Assembly (NCBI RefSeq): GCF_000743525.1 | Contig: NZ_JQGK01000004.1 | Coordinates: 62,001 to 126,000, forward strand | From: Sulfurospirillum sp. SCADC | GTDB lineage: Bacteria > Campylobacterota > Campylobacteria > Campylobacterales > Sulfurospirillaceae | Length of the DNA stretch: 64,000 nucleotides | Direction of reading: 5' to 3' | Shown: positions 28,935 to 37,598 of the stretch, piece after piece | Numbering within the stretch: position 1 is the stretch's first letter | How the letters are laid out: every line of letters begins with the position of its first letter | Made by a program: the position numbers and the translations under genes | The notes under the pieces: model-generated | Databases searched by the model: none | Seen by the model: the letters and a program-made list of their open reading frames with translations, nothing else | Told to the model about the DNA's origin: nothing

Positions 28935-29287
28935 GAGAGTGCCTTGATACGGTAGATGTAAATGAGACCTAGCAGAAGCAGTCCGATGAAGGTAAACATC
29001 TCAAAAAGCCCAAAAAGGGAGAGTTCTCGCACATTGACAGCCCAAGGAAACATAAAGACGATCTCGACATCAAAAAGCACAAATAAAATCGCCACCAGAT
29101 AAAACTTGGCGCTAAAGCGACTTTCACTGTTTCCGATGGGAGAACTAATCCCGCTTTCGTACACACTGTTTTTGGCTTTAGTGCCACCGCTGGAAGGACC
29201 AAGTTTGCGACTGAGTAAAAAAAGTGTGGGAAGAAGGATGACCAGTAGAGCGACGATTGAAGAAGCTAACATAAGTTCGAGTGACAT
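28925..29287 (-). CDS. nuoA: NADH-quinone oxidoreductase subunit A
   Basis: 120 residues from ATG 29287 (MSLELMLASS); the longer reading to 29365 adds a non-homologous N-terminus. Three helices and the family phrase YESGISSPIGNSESRFSAKF then LFVLFDVEIVFMFPW. First gene of the minus-strand nuo operon. Confidence 0.93.
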   Translation of the reverse strand: MSLELMLASSIVALLVILLPTLFLLSRKLGPSSGGTKAKNSVYESGISSPIGNSESRFSAKFYLVAILFVLFDVEIVFMFPWAVNVRELSLFGLFEMFTFIGLLLLGLIYIYRIKALSWQ

Positions 29288-29480
29288 GGGCACATCTTTC
29301 GTTGAAGTTCGATGGATTGATAATAACCAAAGATTTTTAAAATGTACGTAAAAAAAGAAAATCAATTCGGATTCGTCAAAAGAGGAGCTCTTAAGTGATT
29401 TTTTTATAGAATAGCCCCAAAAATTGTAGTAGACTCACGTGCTGTTTCTAGCAGTGAACGTCTATGTAAAGAGGGGTTGT
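29288..29480. promoter_or_regulatory. Divergent promoter region between nuoA and the LD-peptidase gene
   Basis: A 193-bp AT-rich gap that must hold the promoters for the nuoA-F operon and the plus-strand cell-wall genes. No consensus hexamer pair is obvious. GAGGGG lies before the plus-strand ATG at 29481. Confidence 0.35.
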
Positions 29481-30578
29481 ATGCGCTATCTGGTCTTCTT
29501 GTCTCTGTGTGCTCTTGCCTTATATGCGGCAACGGCTGAGGATATTTATAAAATCTACAAAACGAAAGGTATCAACGCTGTTGAGGATTTCCTCAAAAAA
29601 GAGTTTGAATCCAAAGAGGTCAAAGCTCCGATTAAAGAGGTTAAAAAAGAGAAAGAAGAGATTCTTGAACCTGCGGTGAAACTGGGGCAAAATAGGTTTG
29701 TAAAACCAAAAGCACCGAGCGAAAAAGAGAGTGTATCCCGTGATTATTGGCTCAAACACCTTAAAGGACTTGATGTCAGTTATGGTTACTATGAAGATGT
29801 CGAGTCGCTTGTTGTCTGCGAAAAAGAGAAAAAACGGTGTGAAGTCTACCACATTGAAACCGATGGTTTGAAACTGGTGCGTGGGCATGACGATGTGATT
29901 ATGGGGAAAAGTGGCGACAAACTCAAGCGAGGCGATCTTAAAACGCCTGTAGGGGTTTATGAAATCACCAGACGCTTTAAGCCGACGGATCAGTTCTATG
30001 GACCATTGGCATTTGTGCTCTCCTATCCCAATCTTTTTGACACGTTACGCAATAAAAGCGGCGATGGTATCTGGATTCACGGTATGCCCATTGATGGGAA
30101 AGATCGCGATGATCGTACCAAAGGGTGTGTTGCCTTTGAGAACAACCAACTCTTAACGCTCGATACCGAAATTAACGCGCAAAGTGCTGTTGTAATTATT
30201 GGCGAATCCAAAGTTCCTAAAATGACACGTGAGCAAATTGCGACGATTTTAAGTGAAGTGTATAAATGGCAACGTGCTTGGAAAGTCAATGACATCAATG
30301 CCTATTTGAACTATTATTCCAATGATTTTAAGCGCGCGGATGGTTCAGGCAAAGTCGCATTTTCCAATACAAAAAAACAGATTTTCTCACGTAAAGAGAA
30401 AAAAACAATTTTGTTTGAGAATATGAGCATTGTGCCTTATCCGACCATTGATAATCGCAAACTCTTTAAAATATCATTTTACCAAACGTACAAGAGTCCT
30501 TCTTTCTCCTCAAAAGGCGAGAAAGAGCTTTACATAGAGCTTATCGGTGATAAAATGCAGGTCTTAGCAGAGAAATAA
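29481..30578 (+). CDS. pgp2: YkuD-fold LD-carboxypeptidase/transpeptidase, Pgp2/Csd6-like
   Basis: 365 residues from the ATG at 29481 (GAGGGG upstream). Signal peptide MRYLVFLSLCALALYAATA. Central YkuD domain with the catalytic pattern IHGMPIDGK...TKGCVAF (His and Cys about 20 residues apart), then a ~100-residue C-terminal NTF2-like part ending in LIGDKMQVLAEK. In Campylobacter and Helicobacter, Pgp2/Csd6 trims tetrapeptides to tripeptides and helps set helical cell shape. The charged Glu/Lys-rich stretch at about 35-70 precedes the domain. Placed before alr, another peptidoglycan gene. Confidence 0.85.
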   Translation: MRYLVFLSLCALALYAATAEDIYKIYKTKGINAVEDFLKKEFESKEVKAPIKEVKKEKEEILEPAVKLGQNRFVKPKAPSEKESVSRDYWLKHLKGLDVSYGYYEDVESLVVCEKEKKRCEVYHIETDGLKLVRGHDDVIMGKSGDKLKRGDLKTPVGVYEITRRFKPTDQFYGPLAFVLSYPNLFDTLRNKSGDGIWIHGMPIDGKDRDDRTKGCVAFENNQLLTLDTEINAQSAVVIIGESKVPKMTREQIATILSEVYKWQRAWKVNDINAYLNYYSNDFKRADGSGKVAFSNTKKQIFSRKEKKTILFENMSIVPYPTIDNRKLFKISFYQTYKSPSFSSKGEKELYIELIGDKMQVLAEK

Positions 30579-30587
30579 GGATAGACG

Positions 30588-30824
30588 ATGAATCCAAACG
30601 AAATAGAGATTGATACGGAGCTTGCAAAACTTATTGAAGCCAGAGATGCGTTTATGGATTATATAGATGCAAATGTTCCAAAAGATGGCAAAGGGATCGC
30701 GTTTGATTTTTCAAGCGCCCCAATGCTCGATGCAAAAACGGTATACGAACATTTTTATAAACTCGATTATCAAGCCCGAAAAATAAGGGGTTTTGTAATC
30801 CGCAATCTTGGGGTGGAAGCGTAA
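30588..30824 (+). CDS. Small acidic protein of unknown function
   Basis: 78 residues, acidic N-terminus, no membrane segment or known motif. It is preceded by AAGGATAGACG and sits 9 bp after the LD-peptidase and 4 bp before alr, so it is most likely a real gene of the same operon. Function not recognised. Confidence 0.7.
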   Translation: MNPNEIEIDTELAKLIEARDAFMDYIDANVPKDGKGIAFDFSSAPMLDAKTVYEHFYKLDYQARKIRGFVIRNLGVEA

Positions 30825-30828
30825 AATA

Positions 30829-31857
30829 ATGGCATTTATTACAATTCATAAAGCACACTTTTTTCATAATCTTGATCTTTTGTGTGCCAAAGCTGGGGGC
30901 AAAACAAAGCTCATGGCGGTTTTAAAAGACAACGCGTATGGGCATGATCTGAGGACAATGGCAGAACTAGCCTCTGAGTACGGGCTGCTGCGCGCTGCGG
31001 TTAAAAATATCGAAGAAGCAGAATCCATTGCCGATCTGTTTGAAGAGGTTTTGGTGTTAGTTGACCATCCTACATGTAAAACACTCTCGCCTTCCATCTC
31101 GCTTGCCACACACTCGTATGAAGCGCTTCAAGCACTGCCCAAAGGTGCTTCGATTCATCTCAGTCTTGATTCGGGGATGCACCGTAATGGCATTAAAGAA
31201 GAGCACATTGAAGAAGCGATGGCACTGATACATGCAAAAGAATTGCGCTTAAAAGGGGTCTTTACTCATTTTAGAAGTGCGGATGAGCTGAACAGCGAAC
31301 TCTTTTGGCAACGTGCCAATTTTGAGCGCGCGAAATTCAAAATCAAAGCGATAGCCCAAGCGTATGGAATGCCCGCTATCGCTTTTCACTCGTGCAATTC
31401 CGCCGCCCTCTTGCGTGTTAGCTCCATTGGGAGTGATGATTATGCCCGTTCAGGCATCGCGATGTATGGCTACACGACGCTTCCTTCCTCTATCGCTTCA
31501 TTCGATCTGAAACCTGTTCTTGCCCTTTGGGCAGAAAAGCTAAGTTCTCGTATCTTGAAAAAAGGGGAACGTGTTGGATACGGTGGGGTTTATGAAGCCC
31601 AAGAGGACGAACTGATCTCAACCTATGACATTGGCTATGGGGATGGATTTTTTCGTTTTGATGGCTTTCGTCCTGTTCCAATGGCAGATGGCAGTCTTAC
31701 CAAGGGGCGCATGTCTATGGACAGTTTTTGCCTCGGTGGCGATGCTCAAAAGGTGTGCATGTTTGAGGATGCCAACCCTTTGGCGCAGCAGTTTCATACG
31801 ATCAGTTATGAGATCATTACAAAGCTCTATCCTGCACTAAGGCGTGTTGTTATTTAA
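30829..31857 (+). CDS. alr: Alanine racemase
   Basis: 342 residues from ATG 30829 (a TTG start at 30808 is possible but overlaps the previous gene). PLP lysine in AVLKDNAYGHD near 34; LSLDSGMHRNG, SDDYARSGIAMYGY and MSMDSF follow the family order, with catalytic Tyr in GYGGVYEAQEDE region. Makes D-alanine for peptidoglycan. Slightly shorter than the usual ~360. A half-preserved palindrome (TACATGTAAA) is at 31071. Confidence 0.9.
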   Translation: MAFITIHKAHFFHNLDLLCAKAGGKTKLMAVLKDNAYGHDLRTMAELASEYGLLRAAVKNIEEAESIADLFEEVLVLVDHPTCKTLSPSISLATHSYEALQALPKGASIHLSLDSGMHRNGIKEEHIEEAMALIHAKELRLKGVFTHFRSADELNSELFWQRANFERAKFKIKAIAQAYGMPAIAFHSCNSAALLRVSSIGSDDYARSGIAMYGYTTLPSSIASFDLKPVLALWAEKLSSRILKKGERVGYGGVYEAQEDELISTYDIGYGDGFFRFDGFRPVPMADGSLTKGRMSMDSFCLGGDAQKVCMFEDANPLAQQFHTISYEIITKLYPALRRVVI

Positions 31858-31882
31858 CGGAGGCTACATACCTTTTAGTTCT

Positions 31883-31949
31883 CATAAAACGTGTTTTATG
31901 AAGCTTTAGGGGGTGTTGAAGATACCGTTACGTAAATGGTGTAACACCC
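31883..31949. terminator. Two stem-loops between convergent alr and GGDEF-like gene
   Basis: CATAAAAC/GTTTTATG (31883-31900) with a 2-base centre, then GGGTGTT (31911-31917) pairing with AACACCC (31943-31949) around a 25-base loop containing TTACGTAA. Probably the bidirectional terminator for alr and the minus-strand gene ending at 31955. Confidence 0.5.
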
Positions 31950-31954
31950 ATAAT

Positions 31955-33202
31955 TTAACTCTCGGTGGTTTGGAGTTTCACTTCGATGGCATTTCCCTCT
32001 TTGGCAGAGGCTGCAACAAGGGCACTCTCCGCTCTGGCTTTGAAGCTACCGATGGTGTCTTTGGGTGAAATCGAAGTGATGCCATAACTGCAACTGATTT
32101 TGCCGACTCTGGCGAATTTGGTCTCATCTAAAATCGCTTGAAGTTTTTTAGCCACGTGTTGCCCTGCACGAAAATCTACATCGGGCAAAAGCAGAGAGAA
32201 CTGGTCATTGCTCCACTTTCCAAAAATATCCACTTCACGTGTATTTTTAATGACTAACTGTATAAAATCTTTTTTAAGGGTTGTCACCACTTCGGCTGGA
32301 AAGACCTTGGTAAGGTTTTTGAGCATCGTAATGTCGATGAGAACCAGTGTTAATTGGGTATGGTAGCGTTTATGGCGTTTGTACTCTTGATCGATGTGTT
32401 CTTGCAGTTTTATAAAGTTCATGATATTGAGTACCTTATCAAACTGTCCCGTCGTATCGCTGGAGTATTGCGAATTGAGGTTTTGCAAGAGCTCTTTTTT
32501 CGCGGCTATAGAGAGCGTAAATGTCAGCATCTGTGCGCATTTTTCGATCATATCTGTCTGTTCTTCCAAAAATTTTGCATCGTTGGTTGCTAGCACAAGA
32601 TTGCCCAAAATGGTTTCACTGCGAGGCTCTTTTAATGCAAAGCTCAAAAGCGTGACCGGTTTATTTTCTGCCTTAACGCTCTCTTTGGATCTCATTCGTT
32701 TTTCCAAAAAGCAGTTAATGGCAAACGTCTCAACAGCACTTCTGGAAGGGTTCGTGCGAAACGGTAAAATCTCTTTGGAGCGAAACGTGGCTTTGATAAA
32801 CTCATTTTCATTGTAGAGGCTCAGGCTCTCTTTGCTGTAGATAAAAAGTAAGCTTGATTCAAGATGCAGACTCTCTTCAAGCATTTCAAGTGCTTTCATC
32901 ACATTGATTTTGGTCGAGAGCGAGGAGAAGAGAATGTCAGAGATCCGTTGTAATTCTGCATATTGATTGGGAGGTATGGGCGCATTTTTATCCATACGCT
33001 GTTTGAAAAAAAGCGGTGTTAGGGTAAGCGTAAAGAGAAGCCCTGCAGTTAAGAGTTTAATAAATATAAGCGTGTGCGGTGTTTTGAGTAAAATTTCATC
33101 CATCAACGAAGAGCCGTAAAGCGATACATTGGTATACGCGTCAAGAAACCAATAAAGTAACGTTATAAGCGAAGCAAGGATCAAAGAGTGTTGTTTGCTC
33201 AT
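31955..33202 (-). CDS. Membrane GAF-like/degenerate GGDEF protein
   Basis: 415 residues. Two N-terminal helices (about 8-30 and 45-65), a GAF-like middle (about 75-235), and a C-terminal GGDEF fold (about 270-405) where the signature is SNDQF in FGKWSNDQFSLLLPD. Active diguanylate cyclases need G-G-[DE]-[DE]-F, so this one should not make cyclic-di-GMP and may bind nucleotide or act as a partner. Upstream of it on the same strand are a 125-residue unknown, a zinc-ribbon protein and rsmG. Confidence 0.8.
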   Translation of the reverse strand: MSKQHSLILASLITLLYWFLDAYTNVSLYGSSLMDEILLKTPHTLIFIKLLTAGLLFTLTLTPLFFKQRMDKNAPIPPNQYAELQRISDILFSSLSTKINVMKALEMLEESLHLESSLLFIYSKESLSLYNENEFIKATFRSKEILPFRTNPSRSAVETFAINCFLEKRMRSKESVKAENKPVTLLSFALKEPRSETILGNLVLATNDAKFLEEQTDMIEKCAQMLTFTLSIAAKKELLQNLNSQYSSDTTGQFDKVLNIMNFIKLQEHIDQEYKRHKRYHTQLTLVLIDITMLKNLTKVFPAEVVTTLKKDFIQLVIKNTREVDIFGKWSNDQFSLLLPDVDFRAGQHVAKKLQAILDETKFARVGKISCSYGITSISPKDTIGSFKARAESALVAASAKEGNAIEVKLQTTES

Positions 33203-33211
33203 ATACCCTCG

Positions 33212-33589
33212 TTAAAGTGATTTAATACCGGTTTCAAATAAAATCCCATCGATGGCATGAGAAGCTGCAAATTCGATCTCATTTTCATCATTGCTTAAAA
33301 GTAACACTTTGCTATCAAAAAGGTAATTATCGGCAATTTTTTGCGCATGAAGGGCTAAACTTTTATCGACAACAAAGTAAGAAGCACCTAGCGCATTGGC
33401 AAAAATGAGCTCTTTAATATGTCTTACATGTAAAGCAAACGAAATCTTTTGTGCGACACAATACGCTGATAAGGCAGGTTCAAACTCAAAGAGAACCACA
33501 GCGTGTGAGGGTGTTTTGGCAATCTCTTCGATGGATGCAACTTGGTAGAAAGGCTCGCTGGAAATAAGTTCATGACCGATTAGTATCAT
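33212..33589 (-). CDS. Protein of unknown function
   Basis: 125 residues from the ATG at 33589, whose A overlaps the upstream gene's stop (TAATG), indicating coupled translation. Alternating hydrophobic strands and helices (VVLFEFEP, ASYFVVDKS, VLLLSND, AIDGILFETG) suggest a small Rossmann-like alpha/beta domain, perhaps related to TrmH/PRK-type phosphate-binding folds, but I do not recognise it. Palindrome core at 33424 is read as LHVR. Confidence 0.65.
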   Translation of the reverse strand: MILIGHELISSEPFYQVASIEEIAKTPSHAVVLFEFEPALSAYCVAQKISFALHVRHIKELIFANALGASYFVVDKSLALHAQKIADNYLFDSKVLLLSNDENEIEFAASHAIDGILFETGIKSL

Positions 33590-33813
33590 TAGGGCAACCT
33601 TGCACACTCTTTCGAGCAGTAATAAAGTCCATCTTTAATGATGGCCTCTTTGTGGCTGATAAAGGTTGAACACGCATGGCACTCGACCATTGTTTCACCC
33701 TCTAGAACTTTTTTGGAAGCACTTTTTTGAATATCGTCTTTACGGCTATTTTTGAAAAAAAAGATATAAATTAGAAAGATAACACCGGCAAACAACGCGA
33801 TTTTAATGAACAT
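33589..33813 (-). CDS. Small membrane protein with zinc ribbon (PP0621-like)
   Basis: 74 residues from the third-codon ATG at 33813, which has AAGG at proper spacing; an ATG at 33819 is also in frame. One helix (about 4-20) followed by a zinc ribbon with CHAC near 47 and CSKEC near 67. Such proteins are common downstream of rsmG-type genes in this phylum; role unknown. Overlaps rsmG by 11 bp. Confidence 0.75.
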   Translation of the reverse strand: MFIKIALFAGVIFLIYIFFFKNSRKDDIQKSASKKVLEGETMVECHACSTFISHKEAIIKDGLYYCSKECARLP

Positions 33814-34372
33814 GAACATCCTTCATAACAAGATAATAGCGTTTATCACGCTGGTAAACGTGGCAATTTTTCAGCCCTTGGATCTCTTCATCGACCAGTT
33901 CGCCTTTGTAAAACAGAAGCGTTGTGGAAGGATCAATAAAGTTTTGACACAATTGTACCAACATTTTGGTGTTGGTAACGGCGCGCGAACTAATCAGATC
34001 GACCTGAAAAGGTGTGACTTTTTCCACTCTATTGGTGCATACATCGACATTTTTAAGTTCCAGTGTAGTTTTGGCTAAATGTAAAAAAGCACTTTTCTTT
34101 GCAATCGGCTCAAACAGTGTAAAATGAACGTGTGGCAGAGCCAGGGCGAGTAAGAGACCTGGAAATCCAGCCCCAGTGCCTATGTCAATCGCACGTTTTA
34201 AATCGTTTACATGTAAATACTGCAAAGGGTAAATGCTATCGTCCACATTTTTGAGTACAACCTCTTTGGTTTTGGCACCCGAGATATTGTGGGTTTGGTT
34301 GTATTGCAGCAGAAGGGTCGAAAACACGTCCACATCTTGCCAAAACGTATTGGGAAGCTCATATACAGCCAT
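33803..34372 (-). CDS. rsmG: 16S rRNA (guanine-N7) methyltransferase RsmG
   Basis: 189 residues with the SAM-binding phrase AIDIGTGAGFPGLLLALALP near 64-83, LFEPIAKKSAFL and the RAVTNTKML region of the GidB family. It methylates G527 of 16S rRNA. Palindrome at 34206 is read as LHVN, just before the SAM motif. Confidence 0.93.
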   Translation of the reverse strand: MAVYELPNTFWQDVDVFSTLLLQYNQTHNISGAKTKEVVLKNVDDSIYPLQYLHVNDLKRAIDIGTGAGFPGLLLALALPHVHFTLFEPIAKKSAFLHLAKTTLELKNVDVCTNRVEKVTPFQVDLISSRAVTNTKMLVQLCQNFIDPSTTLLFYKGELVDEEIQGLKNCHVYQRDKRYYLVMKDVHVH

Positions 34373-34584
34373 TGCCTAAAACCTTGTGTGTCATTTAAGC
34401 TTTTATAATAGCAAAATAGCGATTAATGAGCGATTAACCAAAAAATATAAGCATTCTTAGGGTAAGAAAGTCTCAAAAAAGGTTCAATAAATACGTCGTT
34501 GCAACTAATTGTTTCTATTTAGCATTCATTTATCAAGAAGCAGTAGAATGAAGTGTCTCTAAATTTTCAACAAAGGAGTTTTTT
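34373..34584. promoter_or_regulatory. Divergent promoter region of rsmG and sodB
   Basis: A 212-bp gap. Toward sodB there is TAGAAT at about 34545 as a possible -10 and a strong AAAGGAG before the ATG at 34585. No recognised operator. Confidence 0.35.
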
Positions 34585-35181
34585 ATGGCGATTATTTTAC
34601 CGGCACTTCCTTACGAAGCTAACGCACTAGAACCTTACATCTCAGCCAATACCCTCTCTTTTCATCATGGAAAGCATCATCAAACCTATGTTACCAATCT
34701 GAACAATCTTATCAAAGAGAGTGAACTCGCCGACGAGAGTCTTGAAAAGATCATTGTAGCGGTTGTTAATAACCCTGAAAAAGTGGGTATTTTTAACAAT
34801 GCCGCTCAAGTGTGGAACCACACCTTTTACTGGAACTGTATGAAAAAAGGCGGTGGTGGCATTCCCACTGGTGCCATTGCTTCTAAAATAACGGAAGATT
34901 TTGGCAGTTTTGAAGCGTTTGCCGATGCGTTTAAAAACGCAGGACTTACACAATTTGGTAGCGGTTGGGCGTGGCTGGTGTTAGAGGGTGGAAAACTGAA
35001 AATCACCAAAACCGCCAATGCTGACACGCCACTAGCCCACGGTCAAAAAGCACTTTTAACCGTCGATGTCTGGGAGCATGCGTATTATCTGGATTATCAA
35101 AACAGACGCGCTGATTATATGGATATTCTCCTCAAAAATCTTGTCAATTGGGATTTTGTTAACGCAAATTTAAACGCGTAA
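34585..35181 (+). CDS. sodB: Iron superoxide dismutase
   Basis: 198 residues. Metal ligands His27 (FHHGKHHQTY region), His in QVWNHTFYWNCM near 78, and Asp/His in DVWEHAYYLDY near 162-166. The FNNAAQVWNHTFYW and GSGWAWLV patterns favour the Fe form. Cytoplasmic removal of superoxide. Strong AAAGGAG ribosome-binding site; single-gene transcript likely, ending in the double palindrome at 35196-35231. Confidence 0.94.
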   Translation: MAIILPALPYEANALEPYISANTLSFHHGKHHQTYVTNLNNLIKESELADESLEKIIVAVVNNPEKVGIFNNAAQVWNHTFYWNCMKKGGGGIPTGAIASKITEDFGSFEAFADAFKNAGLTQFGSGWAWLVLEGGKLKITKTANADTPLAHGQKALLTVDVWEHAYYLDYQNRRADYMDILLKNLVNWDFVNANLNA

Positions 35182-35195
35182 CGTGCTTTTTTTAG

Positions 35196-35231
35196 GTTTA
35201 CATGTAAAGCTCAAATGCTTTACATGTAAAC
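35196..35231. terminator. Double-palindrome 15-bp stem-loop between sodB and mscL
   Basis: Two TTTACATGTAAA copies (35197-35208, 35219-35230) lie 22 bp apart and their flanks are also complementary, giving perfect 15-base arms (35196-35210 and 35217-35231) around the loop TCAAAT. ACGTTTTT follows. It sits between convergent genes, so a bidirectional terminator is the simplest role. Confidence 0.7.
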
Positions 35232-35237
35232 ACGTTT

Positions 35238-35666
35238 TTACGCTTGTTCACTGCCACAATAGGGGCATTTTTTAGCCGCAACGGGGATAGCCATAGCACA
35301 TTCTGGGCAGACTTTTGTGACTGCTTCAGGTACTTTTTTCGGAGCGATTTTTGAGTAGCCTTTGATCATCATAAACATGACAAAGCCTAAGATGACAAAC
35401 GAGGTGAAGTCATTGAAAAAGACACCCAGTTTAATCGCAGGCGCTCCTGCTTTTTCCAAATCTGCCAAAGAAGCATACGCCTTGCCATCGAGTGCGATGA
35501 AAAGCGATGAAAAATCCACATTGCCCAAAAGCAGACCAATGGGAGGCATAATCACGTTTGAGACAAGTGATTTGACAATGGTCGCAAATGCCGCACCAAA
35601 GATAAACCCAACCGCCATATCGACCACATTACCTTTGAGTAAAAAATCACGAAATTCTTTGAACAT
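35238..35666 (-). CDS. mscL: Large-conductance mechanosensitive channel with C-terminal zinc ribbon
   Basis: 142 residues. MscL start FKEFRDFLLKGNVVDMAVGFIFGAAF with the glycine-rich pore helix, a second helix near 75-95 (FTSFVILGFVMFMMIKGY), then CPEC and CPYC at the end forming a likely zinc ribbon. Opens under membrane tension to release solutes. The ribbon is an add-on seen in some bacteria. Confidence 0.93.
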   Translation of the reverse strand: MFKEFRDFLLKGNVVDMAVGFIFGAAFATIVKSLVSNVIMPPIGLLLGNVDFSSLFIALDGKAYASLADLEKAGAPAIKLGVFFNDFTSFVILGFVMFMMIKGYSKIAPKKVPEAVTKVCPECAMAIPVAAKKCPYCGSEQA

Positions 35667-35718
35667 GGAACTCCTTTAAAATAGATGTTTGACGAAATAT
35701 TTGGGAGATTCGACATAT

Positions 35719-35796
35719 CTAAAATGGTGCGTATCCAAGTTATTCAAGAAGCTGAACGATGAGATCAGCATCGGCAATGCTGGCTTCGCGTATCAT
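35719..35796 (-). pseudogene. Decayed start of a GNAT-type acetyltransferase
   Basis: From ATG 35796, preceded by AGGAG, the frame reads MIREASIADADLIVQLLE, stop, LGYAPF, stop. This is the usual opening of GNAT acetyltransferases (IR-A---D---I--LLE-LGY) with a stop in place of one residue, and nothing recognisable after the second stop. It begins 8 bp after ribA, so it was once the next gene of that operon and is now a remnant. Confidence 0.65.
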
Positions 35797-35804
35797 TGTG
35801 ACTC

Positions 35805-36368
35805 CTAAAGAAGATGTCCCATTTGCTCTTTTTTCGTCTTCAAATAGCCTGCATTAAATTTATTGGAAGGAATAATCACAGGAATTCGCTCGACAATTTC
35901 AATGTTTTTCAGACTCTCAATTTTTTTAGGATTGTTGGTTAAAAGCTTAATTTGGGTGATCTTAAAATGGTCCAAAATAAACTCGACGATCTCATAGGTG
36001 CGCTCATCATCGAGAAAGCCTAGCTGATGGTTCGCTTCGATGGTGTTAAACCCTTTGTCTTGCAGCGCGTACGCATTGACTTTGTTGAGAAGCCCAATGT
36101 TTCTGCCTTCTTGACGTAAATAAATGACCATTCCACCTTGTTTTTCAATGGTTTCAAGCGCAAATTCCAGCTGATCACGGCAGTCACATTTGAGGCTTCC
36201 CATGCTGTCTCCGGTTAAACATTCGCTGTGAACACGCACCAACGGAATCTCTCCTAAAGGCTCTTTAAAAACGACTAAATGCTCTTTAATACCCTCTTTA
36301 AACGATTGGATTTTGAACGTCCCAAAACGTGATGGGAGGTTCGCAACCTCGGAAATTTCTATTTTCAT
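35805..36368 (-). CDS. ribA: GTP cyclohydrolase II
   Basis: 187 residues, single-domain RibA. Zinc ligands and active site in VRVHSECLTGDSMGSLKCDC near 48-67, YLRQEGRNIGLLNKVNAY near 102-119, and LLTNNPKK near 145. First step of riboflavin synthesis. The separate DHBP synthase is not in the window. Confidence 0.94.
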   Translation of the reverse strand: MKIEISEVANLPSRFGTFKIQSFKEGIKEHLVVFKEPLGEIPLVRVHSECLTGDSMGSLKCDCRDQLEFALETIEKQGGMVIYLRQEGRNIGLLNKVNAYALQDKGFNTIEANHQLGFLDDERTYEIVEFILDHFKITQIKLLTNNPKKIESLKNIEIVERIPVIIPSNKFNAGYLKTKKEQMGHLL

Positions 36369-36420
36369 TTTCTTTTATATCCAGTTATGCTAAAATCGTT
36401 ATTTTTTATTAGACTTTCAA

Positions 36421-36505
36421 AAAGTCTTAGCACGCCACAACAGCGAAGCTCTTGTGACTACGTTAGCCACTGGGGCGCTAAAGCTAGCCGATTTCATCGG
36501 CAGAA
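36421..36505 (-). repeat. Intergenic repeat family, copy C
   Basis: Read on the minus strand it shows TTCTGCC-N-GGC-AGCTTTAGCGCC-CAG-GGCT-ACGTAG, close to 45917-45982 on the plus strand and, for the CAG-G-TTA-CGTAG core, to copies A and B. It lies between divergent ribA and hemB. Confidence 0.5.
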
Positions 36506-36548
36506 AGTTTAATAAGGCAGGTCATTTTAACCAAGATAAGGCAAAAGA

Positions 36549-37523
36549 ATGTTTAAAAGATTTAGAAGACTAAGAATGAATGCAACGCTTCGTTCACTGG
36601 TGCGCGAAACAACACTGAGTATGGACGATTTTATTTATCCGTTATTTGCTAAAAGCGGCGAAGGGTTTAAAAAAGAGATCAGCTCGATGCCGGGCGTTTT
36701 TCAGATGAGCATTGATGAAATTGTGAAAGAGTGTGGAAGCTTGCAAGACCTTGGCATCAACTCGATTATTTTATTTGGTATTCCTGAGGTCAAAGACAGC
36801 GTGGGAAGCGACGCGCTCTGCGAGCATGGCATTATCGCGAGTGCGATCAAAGCCGTTAAAAAAGCGTATCCGAACATGTTTGTCGTGACCGATTTGTGTT
36901 TTTGTGAATTTACCGACCACGGACATTGTGGTATTTTAGACATCGAGCATGAGAGCGTTGATAACGACGCGACACTCGAAATCTTAGCCAAACAAGCCCT
37001 CGTGCATGCGCACGCAGGTGCAGATATGATCGCTCCAAGTGGTATGATGGATGGTATGATCGAAGCATTACGCGAAGCGCTGGATAGCGAAGGGTTTATC
37101 AACCTTCCGATTATGAGTTATTCGACCAAATTTGCCAGTGCCTATTATGGACCCTTCCGCGATGTGGCAGAGTCTGCTCCAAGCTTTGGTGATCGTAAAA
37201 CCTACCAAATGGACCCAGCAAACCGCAGAGAAGCGATCGCAGAATCGGTGGAAGATGAGATGCAAGGGGCGGACATCTTGATGGTTAAACCTGCTCTTGC
37301 ATACCTAGACATCATCCGCGATGTGCGCAATGCAACCTCAACCCCTTTGTGTATTTACAACGTGAGTGGCGAGTACGCGATGCTTAAAGCCGCTGGGCGT
37401 GCAGGCGTGATTGATTATGAGCGTGTGATGATGGAGACGATGATCGCGTTTAAACGTGCTGGGGCTGATATGATCATCAGTTACCATGCGAAAGAAGTAG
37501 CTAAAGTTTTAAGAAGGAGATAA
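36549..37523 (+). CDS. hemB: Delta-aminolevulinic acid dehydratase (porphobilinogen synthase)
   Basis: 324 residues. [17 protein letters not shown] near 115-131 (metal/active-site Cys), [18 protein letters not shown] with the first catalytic Lys, and [14 protein letters not shown] with the Schiff-base Lys near 248. Condenses two aminolevulinate into porphobilinogen for haem. Clustered with hemN further along. Confidence 0.95.
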   Translation: MFKRFRRLRMNATLRSLVRETTLSMDDFIYPLFAKSGEGFKKEISSMPGVFQMSIDEIVKECGSLQDLGINSIILFGIPEVKDSVGSDALCEHGIIASAIKAVKKAYPNMFVVTDLCFCEFTDHGHCGILDIEHESVDNDATLEILAKQALVHAHAGADMIAPSGMMDGMIEALREALDSEGFINLPIMSYSTKFASAYYGPFRDVAESAPSFGDRKTYQMDPANRREAIAESVEDEMQGADILMVKPALAYLDIIRDVRNATSTPLCIYNVSGEYAMLKAAGRAGVIDYERVMMETMIAFKRAGADMIISYHAKEVAKVLRRR

Positions 37524-37598
37524 ATTCTACGCAAGGCGTTAGCTTTAGTGCGGGGAATTTTATAGGGGCTTTGCCCAAATAAAAGGAGACATAAAAGT

